Positions 54,600 through 64,000 of a DNA stretch of 64,000 bases are shown piece after piece (positions within the stretch are counted from its first letter, which is position 1; the number at the start of each line of letters is the position of its first letter). The position numbers and the translations under genes are program-made. The notes below the pieces were generated by a model that did no database searches, was not told the DNA's origin, and saw nothing but the letters and a program-made list of their open reading frames with translations. Source of the stretch: Selaginella moellendorffii (taxonomy: Eukaryota > Streptophyta > Lycopodiopsida > Selaginellales > Selaginellaceae); assembly GCF_000143415.4 (NCBI RefSeq), contig NW_003314284.1:1931715-1995714 (forward strand). Reading direction: 5' to 3'.

Positions 54600-56700
54600 A
54601 TTATTCAAGAATAGCCCTTTTTTTAATAGGCCAAATAGGAAAAGGGAAAATAGTATAGACAGCAAAATATGAAGTAGCATTTGTCTGCCCCAAAGGAAAA
54701 TTGAAAAAAAACTCCCATATTGGCATTACCAAATTTTGATAAAGACTTCAAAGTAGAAACGAATGTTTCAAAATTTGTGTTAGGCACAATTTTTAAGTAA
54801 GACAATGACTCAATCTTGAAGAAGTTGGAAAAAACTTAACAAAAATGGCCTACCTATAAAAAGGAACTATTTGCAGTGGTGATACTACCTTGGGAAACAC
54901 TTTAAAGTATACATGGATAATGTGATAAGAAAACACTTCTTGTCATAGCTTGACCTCCAAGGAAAATAAGGGCCAATAGTTTAACCAAGTTCGATTGCAA
55001 AATTTTGTATATACCTAAGAAGAGTAATATCATAACACATGTTCTAAGCCAAAACAAAAACTTAAAGTTGGCAATATCTAACACAACAGTAACCTTTTGG
55101 GATGATATATAAATAGCATATGAAGATAATGGTCTAATATAAAAAATGTTGCTAAAGAACTAATAGGCACAAGATGCTCACCAAAGAGGTGAGCTGCCTA
55201 AAGAAGAAAAAATAGGTTATATGAAATGCAATAGACCCATTTATCAAATGGAGCTTTTTATATTTATCCTCTAAAAAACCATAAATATCTAGTTTTGACA
55301 TGCTCGAAACCAAGAAAGAACATATGGGGGGGTGGTGACGAAAGAGGGATCAATGAAACTAGAGTACAGTTTTGTATAGTTCAAATTAAAGAAGTTAGAA
55401 TTCAATTTTGTGCAACCTACATCCTTGCCACTCACTCCACAAATACATGCTCCCAATCCTTAGTGGTGGTGAACCTTCCACCTTATCTATGGTCCCCAGC
55501 CTCATCTCTCCCATGTGATTGCATCTACCGATGTGAGGGATTCAAGTCGATTGTGAGACTAGTGGAGGTACACTGCCCTTGCTTGATCTCCATCCATATA
55601 ATGCATATAGTTTCCTAAAGATATAAAAAGCCCTTAAAGATGTACAGTCTTGGATCCCATAGTGCGTTGAACTAAGAAGGAATGTACAATCTTTGGTAAT
55701 GGTAATATTGCTATTGCTTAAAAGTCCTCTCCTCGCTGTTGTGTGACCAATCCCCTCTGACTGGGATTGTTGTTTCTAGCCTCCCATCAGGATGTTTAAG
55801 TGTAGTGCCGCCATGCCAGTATAGCCATACCCTTGGTGTTATCCATCTGGAATCATGACTAAAGGTGAGCTGCTCCTCTAGGATCCGGGTTGAAGTTACA
55901 TTTTTGCACTCTAACAAGCTAGTTTAATGCAACTTTTAATAAGCTCATTTATTATAAATATATGAGGGTGTATATTCCATAAAGGGAACTAAGGAAGGTA
56001 GCCTTAAAAGAGTGTCATGATGGACTTTTTGTGGGATACGGTAGAATGCTTAAAACGATGGGTTTACTCAAGAGAAAATATCACTAGCCAGACATAATTA
56101 AGAATATTTAAGACTATGTAAAGACATGTCAGCTTATTGCAAAGGCTTGCAATTTCTAATCATTCTTAAAAAATTTTACAATGGACTTCATTATGGGACT
56201 CCCCCCAAGTAAAAGGTTTTATGCAATTTTTGTGGTGGTGGGTTAGTCTTTTAAAATAACACATTTTATACCCACCACAATGGAAATGAATGCAAAAGGT
56301 GTGGTGAAAATATTCTTCAAACAAATGGTTTAAGTGTAAAAAGGCTAGAAAATATTATCTTAGATCGAAATAAGATTTTCACTAGTAAATTCTGGAAAAC
56401 TCTTCTAGAGTAATATTACACTAAGCTAAAATTTAACATAGTCTATCACCTATAAACAAATATTGAATACTGAGTTAAGTATGATGGCAATAACACTTTT
56501 TGACAGATGGATAAATGGAAACTAGGATGCATCAAAATCATCAAGAATTACAACTCTAGAAGCTCATTTCAAATAAACATCCCTAATGAGGTGAAACCAA
56601 GGGTTAAATTTCTCATCTCAACTCTCAAAATGCACAACTCAAATAAAGTGAATAGATAGTTGGAGGATTATTTGTGATGCTATGTCTCCAAAAACCAAAT
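54600..56700 (+). pseudogene. Decayed Ty3/gypsy RT-RNase H-integrase
   Basis: Broken frames in gypsy order: PILALPNFDKDFKVET (RT/RNase H boundary), KKELFAVV and GKHFKVYMDNV (RNase H), then, near 56,100-56,700, the integrase core TMDFIMGLPPSK, ITHFIP, VVKIFFKQMV, DRNKIFTSKFWKTL, LKFNIVYHL and LEDYL. Each matches a conserved gypsy block, and all are interrupted by stops and shifts. It is possibly the autonomous source family of the nearby LARD/TRIM elements, but that is not shown. Confidence 0.75.
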
Positions 56701-57699
56701 AGATGACAAACACTTGCATCCAATTGAAAAGTCTAGGTTTACAGAAGCATCGTTGTTGAGTGAGCTTGCAAATCTAGTTGGGCTTTACATGTAAATGGAG
56801 CTTTTTCAGTGACCTTTGGCTTAGTTAGCACAGGATATCACGAAGTCACACCATCCTCCCCCTTGCATTTCCCAAAAACCAACTATGGATCATCATTCTA
56901 TAACTTGATTGAGCAATTGATCTTTACCTCCAGAGATATATGCCATGAGTTTGAGGCTCCTGGTAGAAGATGATAAGCTGGAATGCTTCCATCCAGGCAA
57001 ACTATATAGCATTGTCACACACAATTTAGAACATGGATCTAGATTGCAAATGGCCTACCCGCTCCTGACAAATTGGACACAGCTAGATAAGTTATTGGAA
57101 CCAGAATGGCATACACAATAACTGGAAATGCAAGAAGCGAGGGAACTTGGAAGAACGTTTGGAAATGAGGGAGCTTCTCAATTATGAGATAAGGTGTGTC
57201 AAGATGACCCGTGATCAGTTTTTTCCGCTAGAAAGATCTGTCCACTGGAGTAACTTATGTTGGGTTGTTTTTTCGCGGTGCTTTTCACAGGCACGGGCCA
57301 CACGTTTGATGGAAACAGCCATGCACTCAGAGCTCCACTAGCAACCATAGTCTGGATCCATTGTTTCTCAATTGCATATTAAGGTTCTATCCATCTATTT
57401 ATGTGTTGTTTTTATGCAAGTCAAAGATAGATACGCAAGCTGGATTGCAAGGATAGGCACAATCTATGGCTTGTTGCCCAGCTTCACCATTTCTCTGAAA
57501 GTACCAATTGCCCACGGCCTGAGCTGGGGACTGCAGCAGCATCAACTTTGGTTAGTGCAAGTTATAGTATTAACCTAGGATGCTCTTCCGTCATCTCGGC
57601 AGCCTCTCAGATCACGTCCTTGATCGGCCTCGGTCACGTCCTTCATCTTGTGTGCTGCTGTGCTTGCATTTTGGAGCTCTCACATGCTTGTACAATATA
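56701..57699. other. Unassigned sequence between the gypsy relic and ATAD3 relic
   Basis: GC content rises after about 57,100. Frames of about 60-75 codons exist but none is recognised. Confidence 0.35.
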
Positions 57700-58071
57700 C
57701 TTGTCCAGGTGTATGAGCTTCTTTCGCCTGGAAGTTCGATCATGTCAAGCACAGCCGCGTCAAGGTCTCCCAGATGGTTAACCAGCACAATATCCCTGGA
57801 TTAGTCACCGGTGAGTGATAGAATTGCATTGAGAGCATTGCGCTGGGCTTAATTCATTCGGGTTTTGTTGCGCCTGCAAGAAGATCGCAATCGTCACAAG
57901 ATTAAAAACAAACTTTTTCATATAAGAAGAGAGCACATACATGCATAGGAAAGCATCGGCTTCATCTATAAACAGCAGCAATCCTCTCCTGGTCTTTGAT
58001 GCCAATCCAAACAGCTCGTGGATCTTTGTGACGGCTTGAAGACCAAGTTGTTCTAGGTTAAAGGTCTTCAT
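57700..58071 (-). pseudogene. ATAD3-like AAA ATPase fragment
   Basis: Minus-strand sequence reads QAVTKIHELFGLASKTRRGL then LLFIDEADAFLC, which is the Walker B region of mitochondrial AAA ATPase ATAD3. After an intron-like gap it reads AQQNPNELSPAQCSQCNSIT and TGD-stop-SRDIVLVNHLGDLDAAVLDM, matching the following ATAD3 block, but with a stop in TGDQS and changes in the NRPGDLD motif. The Walker A part and both ends are missing. A truncated, decayed copy. Confidence 0.75.
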
Positions 58072-59150
58072 AGAATATACTCCTATTTAAATAAACTTCA
58101 TGCATGACAGCATAGATCCGAAATAAACCTCAGCTTAAAAACCAAAGATTAAACGCAGCCTCGCTAGCATCTCACAGTATCACATCAAGGAGACCTTGAA
58201 GAGGATCTCATTTCACAAAGGTTGGTTCCTCCAAAATCCCTGGAAGATCGAGAAAGCTCACTTTTGCTTCTCCTCCACAAGAATTCTTGGAATTCCTCAC
58301 GAGCATAATGGACGATCAATCCACTGCTCAGATAATGTCTGGAAAAAGGAATCGCTTGAGTGAATTCAATTCATTTTGCTCACTATAATCTCTAGCTAGT
58401 GACGTAAAACTTTTGTTACAAGTATTTCGTATAAATAGTTCCACTCGCAACCAAAGCCAAAGATTTGATCCACGACATCAACTCCAAGGTTTGTTTGGTC
58501 ACATGACGTTAGGAACCTCTCTTCCATCCAGCTTCTTCACGATGTAAAGAGTACCACCATCCATATATGCTCGGCCAAGTGTGCTACCGAGCCATTGAGC
58601 AATGACAAATCCCGCAGTGGAGCGCAATAATCCATACAACCTTAGCGTCTTTTCCAGTGAAATCTCGTCCGAGACAGCCTTGACTGCCTAAATTCCTGGA
58701 GAAGGGAATTCGTGCTCTCTTGCTTGCAAGCCACAAAGAAATTCATCAAGATCTAAAGCTTTGAATCAAAGCAATGTACTTGGTTTGCCAAGGTTCTAAA
58801 GCCTGGCTGGAACCACAGTTGCAAGTACCAATTCCACAGTATTGATCCCTTTCTTGAAGAAACTGGGCACCAGATCTTCCATGCATGGCAGCAATCCATT
58901 GGCATTAGTCAAACTTGCTTAATAATGTAAATGCTCTAACTGTTTTATCAGTTATCAAATTTGAATCTACCTTATTTAGGGTACATTTTTACAGACAAAG
59001 GTAGACACCCTTTTAATTTGAAGCAAAAAATTAATTCGCGACTGGGCAATGTTTTCGAGCATGGTTCGAATCTCCACCGGATCTCAGACAAGACCGAGCT
59101 CCACCATGGTTCCAAAGATTCCTAGAAAACCTGTTCTACTTTCTTTTCAG
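58072..59150 (-). pseudogene. Coding-like minus-strand relic, unidentified
   Basis: At about 58,500-58,690 the minus strand reads AVKAVSDEISLEKTLRLYGL and LRSTAGFVIAQWLGSTLGRA and YMDGGTLYIVKKLDGREVPN. These residues look protein-like, but upstream there is a stop in frame and downstream it ends at a stop. I do not recognise the family. It may belong to the same decayed locus as the ATAD3 piece or be another gene. The rest to 59,150 is AT-rich without a gene. Confidence 0.4.
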
Positions 59151-59447
59151 CAATGCATGGAACAAAAGCCGATCCATTCAAAGAAAACACATTGACAAAA
59201 TTTAATGCTAAGGGTACAGCGGTTGCAACCCGGATGGACCCGAGATCTTTTTTTAAAAGTTATTTTCGGGTCGCATTCGATGATCGCAAGTTTCGTCACC
59301 TTTACCATTTCCAGGGAAAAGGATCCGGGTTTTATTTCGTAGAATCTTTCAACACACGACTCCCTCATCCGACGGCTGAAAGTGTTGCCAATTGGCCCCA
59401 TCCAGGCCGTTGGGCTTTGATTTCTAGGGTTCTTCCCGCGGGTGGAA
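59151..59447 (+). promoter_or_regulatory. MED25 upstream region
   Basis: Short AT-to-GC transition region before MED25. TCTAGGGTTCTT at about 59,424 is a telo-box-like leader motif 20 bases before the ATG. Confidence 0.4.
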
Positions 59448-62400
59448 ATGGCGACGAGCAGCAGCGCGGGGCCTCCCAGCAGCGGCTCTGGCGTGACCGC
59501 GCAGCAGCCGCAGGCGCAGTATCTGGTGCTCGCGGTCGAGGCGACGGCGGCGCTAGGCCCGTCGTGGCCGCTGCTGCGATCCGAGTATCTCGACAAGATC
59601 GCCAGGTAACTTCTTGCTTGTTGGCGAGGATTCTCGTTCCTGATTGGTATTTTAGAGCGTTCTATGGTCAAGATGGGAATGTCCAGGTGAGAATTTTTTT
59701 TTTCTCTCTCGGTGGTTCTCTCACGGTCGTGGCTTTCTAGAAGGACAATGGGGCTACTCTGGAGATGGCGCTCGTGGTCTTTCGCGGCCATGACTCCTAC
59801 AGTGGTAGGCAAAGACTTTAGAGAGCTTGACATTTATCCATCTATCACAGGCTGCCTGCTCCAGAGAAGTGGCTGGACGCCGAGCTTGGAGCTGTTCCAG
59901 CTATGGCTATCGTCCATCGATTTCTCGGGTGGTGGATTTGGCGAAGTTGCTGTGGCGGAGGGATTAGCGGAAGCTCTTGTGGTAAGCATATATAAGTTTC
60001 ATTTTGAATTATGAAGCTGAGGATTTTGAGCCTTGCAGATGTGTTGTCCCACGACTCAGCCGCCAAGTAACCAGGCATGCCAGAGACATTGTATTTTGGT
60101 GGCAGCTTCAAATCCTCACAGGCTTCAAACTCCCGTCCCTCATCCGCCTCTAAGCACTGGCGCGGACGCGAAGCCGGACCATTGGTGGCTTGCGGATGCT
60201 GAAGCCGTTGCAAGGGCATTCTCTCAGGTTGCTTTATGCATTTTCTCATAGACGATTGTTTTCTCACATCGTGTTTTCCTTCAGTGCCATATATCTCTTT
60301 CAGTTGTTTGTCCGCGGCAGTTACCATCATTAAAGAACCTGTACTCGGTGGTATGCTATTGCTAATTCTTATATGTCTTTCCTTAAGGCTTTTGAGATCA
60401 GGCCAAGCAAAATCCTCGAGCTTCTGACCCTTCGAATGAGATTGCCAAGCACACGCAGCACCTTGTCTTAATCTCCGAGAGCTTTTTGGAGGCCAGGAAT
60501 TGCTTGCGTCGTGTCACTCAGGCTCCTGCACTTGCTGCTGTTAGTATGCCACCATCGCCTACAAGTGTAAAAGTTGAGCAGCAAGCTGCTGCTCCTTTGA
60601 CGGTGCAGACTACACAACCAGTACCTGCAACTGCGGTGCCATCAGTATCCACCGGCACAGGTCTCCTTAATTTTAATTTCGTGAAGGCTTGGCTAACTTC
60701 TTTCTTTTGTCTCGCAGTGCCTACAACCTCTGGAAGGCAATCACAGATCATGTCAAATGGTAACATACCCACGTCAACTGTAAAAATTGTAAGAAATTTT
60801 TTCTATGTTTCGTTTCTTACATATGAAATGCAGGAGCACGTCTCGACCTCTGGTCCGCTCTCATATGGCTCGCCGCCTATGGCGAACACAAGTATGGCAG
60901 CGGTTTCTCTTCCGATACAAAGCTCGGGAGCCACGTCAGCTATGAGTCAAGACGTTCTTCGTCCCCCACTCGGCTCAGACTCATCGACTGCTGTTCAGGA
61001 CTTTAAGAGCATCAACACTAATTCTTTGCAATCGCATCGTCCGGTTCCTGCTGCGAGCGTGCTGAATCAAATCAGGCAGGGAGCAGGCTCAGCAGCGGTA
61101 TCAAGCATTCTCTCTGCTGGATCTTTAGCAGTGGGACAAGTTGGTTTGGGGATCACACAACCAGTTAGTCAGCCAGCTAGCATGGCACACGGACTTAGTG
61201 GCGATGCAGGTAGTGCAAGCCTGGGACCAGTACAAGGAAACGCAAATACTAGCAGCATTCTGCCGTCGAATGCTCCTGCGGGGATGATGCAACCAGCTAG
61301 TATGCCAAGTGGCTTACCTCCGGTGGCGAGCACGGTTGGAATGGCCCAGAGTTTGCAAGCTGCAAATCCTCTCGTGGTTGGCGGCCAGAGCGTCCAGGGT
61401 GCCGGACTTGGAATGCCGCATAGCTCGATAGCAGCACCGAGCAACTCTGTTGGGAGCGCTCCGAATGCTGGTGTGCTGCTTCCGATGTCTCAGCCTGGTC
61501 AGAATCCAGCAACTGGCAACGCTGGAGTATCTCATCTAGTCTCGAATGCTGTTGCGACTACACCACCGCAGCAGCCTGCGAATACAAAGTACACAAAGCT
61601 CTGGCAGGTGCTCGTTTTGACTTTGTGTTGCTTCTCCTTTCTCAAAGTTGGTGTGACAGGGGACATTGGCAGGCCAGAGGCATGGAAAGCCGGTTCCAAT
61701 CTGTAGCTTGGAGGTGAAAAGTCTCGAACGAATGCACATGAATTTCATCTCTATTCTTTTGATGACAGGGATACCGGCAAATCTCGTCTCCTGAAACGTA
61801 CGTATTTACTTATGGAAACTACAGGCATTCGTAACATGTGACCATGCATTGCAGGTTGGCTGCCGATTGGCCGCTGACAATGCAGATAGTGCGTTTAATT
61901 CCACAGGATTACATGAGCAAGTATGGAACGGGAACTTTATTTTCATCTACTGTTATTGATTTTTCTTTTCCTTCCTTTCAGCAGGGAGTACCAAGGAAAG
62001 GCCGAGCTTCTAGTTTTCAGGCCACTAAATCAGCATGGATTCCTCCAGCAGCTCGCAGATAAAAAACTGGTACATATAGAAAAAAAAAAAGTCTTCTCCG
62101 GGGGAACTGATTTTCCGTGTTTTGCTTCCAGTGCGCTGTCATTCAGCTCCCCTCGCAGACGTTGCTGCTTGCCAGCGCTGATAAACCACAGCGAATGATT
62201 GGAATGCTGTTTCCAGGGGTAAGCACATCTTTCTCAAAGCCTGTGAGGTGGTCGTGGTCGGGTTTGATCGCCCATCTCTCACAAGTTTCTTAGTCGAGAG
62301 CTAGAGACTGACGAACCGTGCGTGGCGTTTTCGCAGGATACGGTGGTGTTCAAGCCACAGGGTCAAAATCCACAGCCTGGTGCACCAAATTTCTCGCACG

Positions 62401-62519
62401 GCGGATTTCCGCCAACCGCACAACAGAGCAAACCTCCGCAGATGATGCCGGGTGGATCTCAAATGCCCATGGCCGGCTCTGGTGGCACACAAATTCCAGG
62501 ACAAAGTTACCTCCTCTAG
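59448..62519 (+). CDS. MED25: Mediator subunit 25 (PFT1/MED25)
   Basis: Subunit of the Mediator coactivator in the nucleus; in Arabidopsis it integrates jasmonate, light and stress transcription. ATG at 59,448 (MATSSSAGPPSSGSG). The N-terminal vWA domain has YLVLAVEATAALGPSWPLLR, GATLEMALVVFRGHDSY, LLQRSGWTPSLELFQLWLSS then IDFSGGGFGEVAVAEGLAEA, RHCILVAASNPHRLQTPV and DHWWLADAEAVA. Next is a long Ser/Pro/Gly/Gln-poor linker (60,486-61,600 region; VSMPPSPTSVKVEQQ, LNQIRQGAGSAAVSSILSAG), then the ACID activator-binding domain: LAADWPLTMQIVRLIPQDYM, EYQGKAELLVFRPLNQHGFL, LADKKLCAVIQLPSQTLLLA and GMLFPGDTVVFKPQ. It stops after about 60 residues with IPGQSYLL. The long Gln-rich tail of Arabidopsis MED25 is absent. 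Confidence 0.93.
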
Positions 62520-62680
62520 ATTATAAGGTTTGGTTTGATGGAGAAAAGTTCTCGAGTCGTCTTATAGGTGGCATGTTAAGAGTCCCATGCTTCAATAACA
62601 CTTTATACTACGAGTCACAAAAGATGTCCACGCTTCTGTTATGGTGGCGATCACTACCTCGTCACAATCATTCCATCTCG
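62520..62680 (+). other. MED25 3' flank
   Basis: No coding signal. The region is the probable 3' untranslated sequence of MED25 and spacer before the pseudogene. Confidence 0.4.
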
Positions 62681-63600
62681 ATTGCCGCTATACCGCTGTG
62701 GACAAGTGCTGGGCCAGATCCCCAAGCGTGCAATCTACCTTGCCATGATCATAGTCGTGCTGATCGCGAGCCTCAGCTTGTGCTTGGAGGCGAAGCTCAC
62801 GGCGGACGTGGGAGTGAGTCGTGACTTTGGCTGCGTAGATTGGAGCCTCGCGAGCAGGGAGGCGATCAAGCAGCGCTCGCTGGTTCCGCTTGCTTCCCAG
62901 TTCGTGGGAGGCAGTGCTCGCCAGAAGGGATAGCTTCATTTCTCTTGCGCTTGCTTGCAGGCTTGTTTGCTGTAGTGGGCCTACGGGCGGAGCACGGCCA
63001 CCTCAAGAACATCACCTTCCACCAGATCGAGGAGCTCTACTCGCAGACCTTCAGACCTTCGAGAGGAAGGCCTCCTCCGTGGGAGCTGCTAGAGGATACA
63101 CCCAAGCCGCGGGGCGCAGCCCAATCTCTCCGGCTTTCGGCCTCTCGGCGGACAACTTTCTCTAGTACGAGGTGGTGACGACCAACGGAGAGCTCGCGGC
63201 CGCGAACGAGTGCCGGGATCTCTTCTGGGCACTCCGTCGCGGCCGGGGAGGAGTGGTGGTGGAGGCGACGCTCAAGACCCATCCGGAGCTTCCTCTCGGT
63301 CACCGCCAAAAACGAGCCGAGCCTCCTGGCGAGGTTCAGATGAGTCGGGCCACTTCTTCCGATCCCTCGCGCTACAGTACCTTCCAGAGGTAGCTGGAGC
63401 CACTGTTGACTCTCGTCCGCCGGGGCTTGACCTGGTCAGCGTCTTGTTGACCATGCTTTCTTCCTTCGAGGAGTGGCAGGGCGATCGAGCTGCGTCGACA
63501 CCTTCGTTGGGAGCCTTTCTCCGGCTTTCAGGGTGATCCCATGAGAGACCCACTAGAGCTGCTCTTGTTGCTGGTCCAGCATGTCTCGGGCAGGTCATTC
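62680..63600 (+). pseudogene. FAD-linked oxidoreductase (berberine-bridge-type) pseudogene
   Basis: Fragments of a FAD-binding oxidoreductase in order: a hydrophobic N-terminus (MIIVVLIASLSLCLEA) near 62,745, NITFHQIEELYSQTF (63,011 region), ERKASSVGAARGYTQAAG, SPAFGLSADNFL, a stop, then YEVVTTNGELAAANECRDLF and WALRRGRGGVVVEATLKTHP. In working members the sequence between these pieces includes the bicovalent flavin His/Cys motif and a GGGGG turn; here FWALRRGRGG stands in its place and several in-frame stops and deletions occur. No functional protein. A solitary remnant, not next to an intact paralogue in this window. Confidence 0.75.
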
Positions 63601-64000
63601 TCTCAATGAGCTGGCAAGTTAAAAAATGATTGTTAGTTACTTTATGATTAGTGATTTCTTATGGATTATTAACACTTTGCTTAGCTCAATGATGATTCAG
63701 TTTACCAAATTGTATTGCAAAAGATTATATAGTTTGTCCATGTTAATATATCAATTCCACATTTGTTAGTATTATTTAGTTGCATTTAATCTATGCTGTT
63801 GGATTGCATTTGAGATTTAACCATAGTGATTCACTCATTGTAGAATTTATCTTGGATATTAAGTAAGTCATTTTTAACATTAGTTAACTTGGTTACTAAA
63901 AAGTTTTATGTGGTGGTTTATTCTTGCTTTCTTTTAATTTTGTTGTGAGTGCATGGAATATGAAAAAGGAATACAGAAATGTGCATATCAATTAGCCCAA
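63601..64000. other. AT-rich end of window, no gene seen
   Basis: About 400 bases with GC near 30%. No feature recognised. Confidence 0.5.

Noticed and set aside
55711-55917. Minus-strand 68-codon frame (RVWLYWHGGTTLKHPDG)
   Set aside because: Coding-like to the eye but isolated inside the decayed gypsy stretch; no partner exons or family recognised, so not listed as a gene.
59055-59090. tRNA gene from a GGTTCGAATCTCC B-box
   Set aside because: No acceptor or anticodon stem can be paired around it.
61169-61535. Minus-strand frames inside MED25
   Set aside because: Shadow frames of the Ser/Gly/Ala-rich linker.

Overview
The window is nuclear DNA of a land plant and reads most like a lycophyte of the Selaginella type (inference; no organism label is given). 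Reasons: genes split by very short introns of about 45-110 bases, an intronless PPR gene built of 31-residue units, plant-only families (neprosin, class III peroxidase, RLCK, chloroplast beta-amylase, MED25), compact intergenic spaces, and a probable cilium-linked gene expected only in plants with swimming sperm. Coordinates given for a CDS are the genomic span from start to stop codon including introns, unless stated.

Bases 1-34,300 form a gene-rich island. In order: a short-chain acyl-CoA oxidase (ACX4 type), two convergent single-LysM secreted proteins, the spliceosomal pseudo-protease USP39/SAD1, a neprosin-domain secreted protein, a PPR protein, an UPF0193/EVG1-like gene, a Crinkler/RHS-like P-loop NTPase gene, a chloroplast beta-amylase, an unrecognised repeat-bearing gene, an ABCG half-transporter, a methionine-R-sulfoxide reductase B, a small Cys-rich (metallothionein-like) gene, a class III peroxidase, an ER DNAJC3/P58IPK co-chaperone, a calmodulin-like protein, an RLCK-VII kinase and an SNM1/Apollo nuclease. 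The genes belong to unrelated pathways; apart from the two LysM paralogues and the duplicated EVG1/beta-amylase tails there is no functional cluster.

The most unusual gene-island locus is 12.0-16.3 kb. The Crinkler/RHS-like NTPase gene lies between two copies of the same convergent junction (3' end of the EVG1-like gene plus 3' end of beta-amylase). The left copy keeps EVG1 intact and has a scrap of beta-amylase; the right copy keeps beta-amylase intact and has a broken EVG1 tail.

Bases 34,330-59,000 are a nested, mostly decayed LTR-retrotransposon region. The central family ('LTR-A') has LTRs of about 1.5-1.75 kb that contain long runs of 12-base and 6-base repeats and an internal region of about 4 kb without recognisable protein genes, i.e. 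a LARD-like non-autonomous element. I can delimit one complete copy (35,158-42,589, TSD TAAAC), one deleted inverted copy (45,728-50,340, TSD TGATC) and one solo LTR (51,071-52,541, TSD CTCGA), the latter two nested in an older LTR-A copy. A 663-bp TRIM element (53,073-53,735, TSD ATAGC) and decayed Ty3/gypsy gag, RT-RNase H and integrase pieces fill most of the rest, followed by a relic of an ATAD3 gene.

Bases 59,448-62,519 return to a normal gene, MED25, followed by a broken FAD-linked oxidoreductase (berberine-bridge-type) pseudogene and AT-rich sequence to the end.
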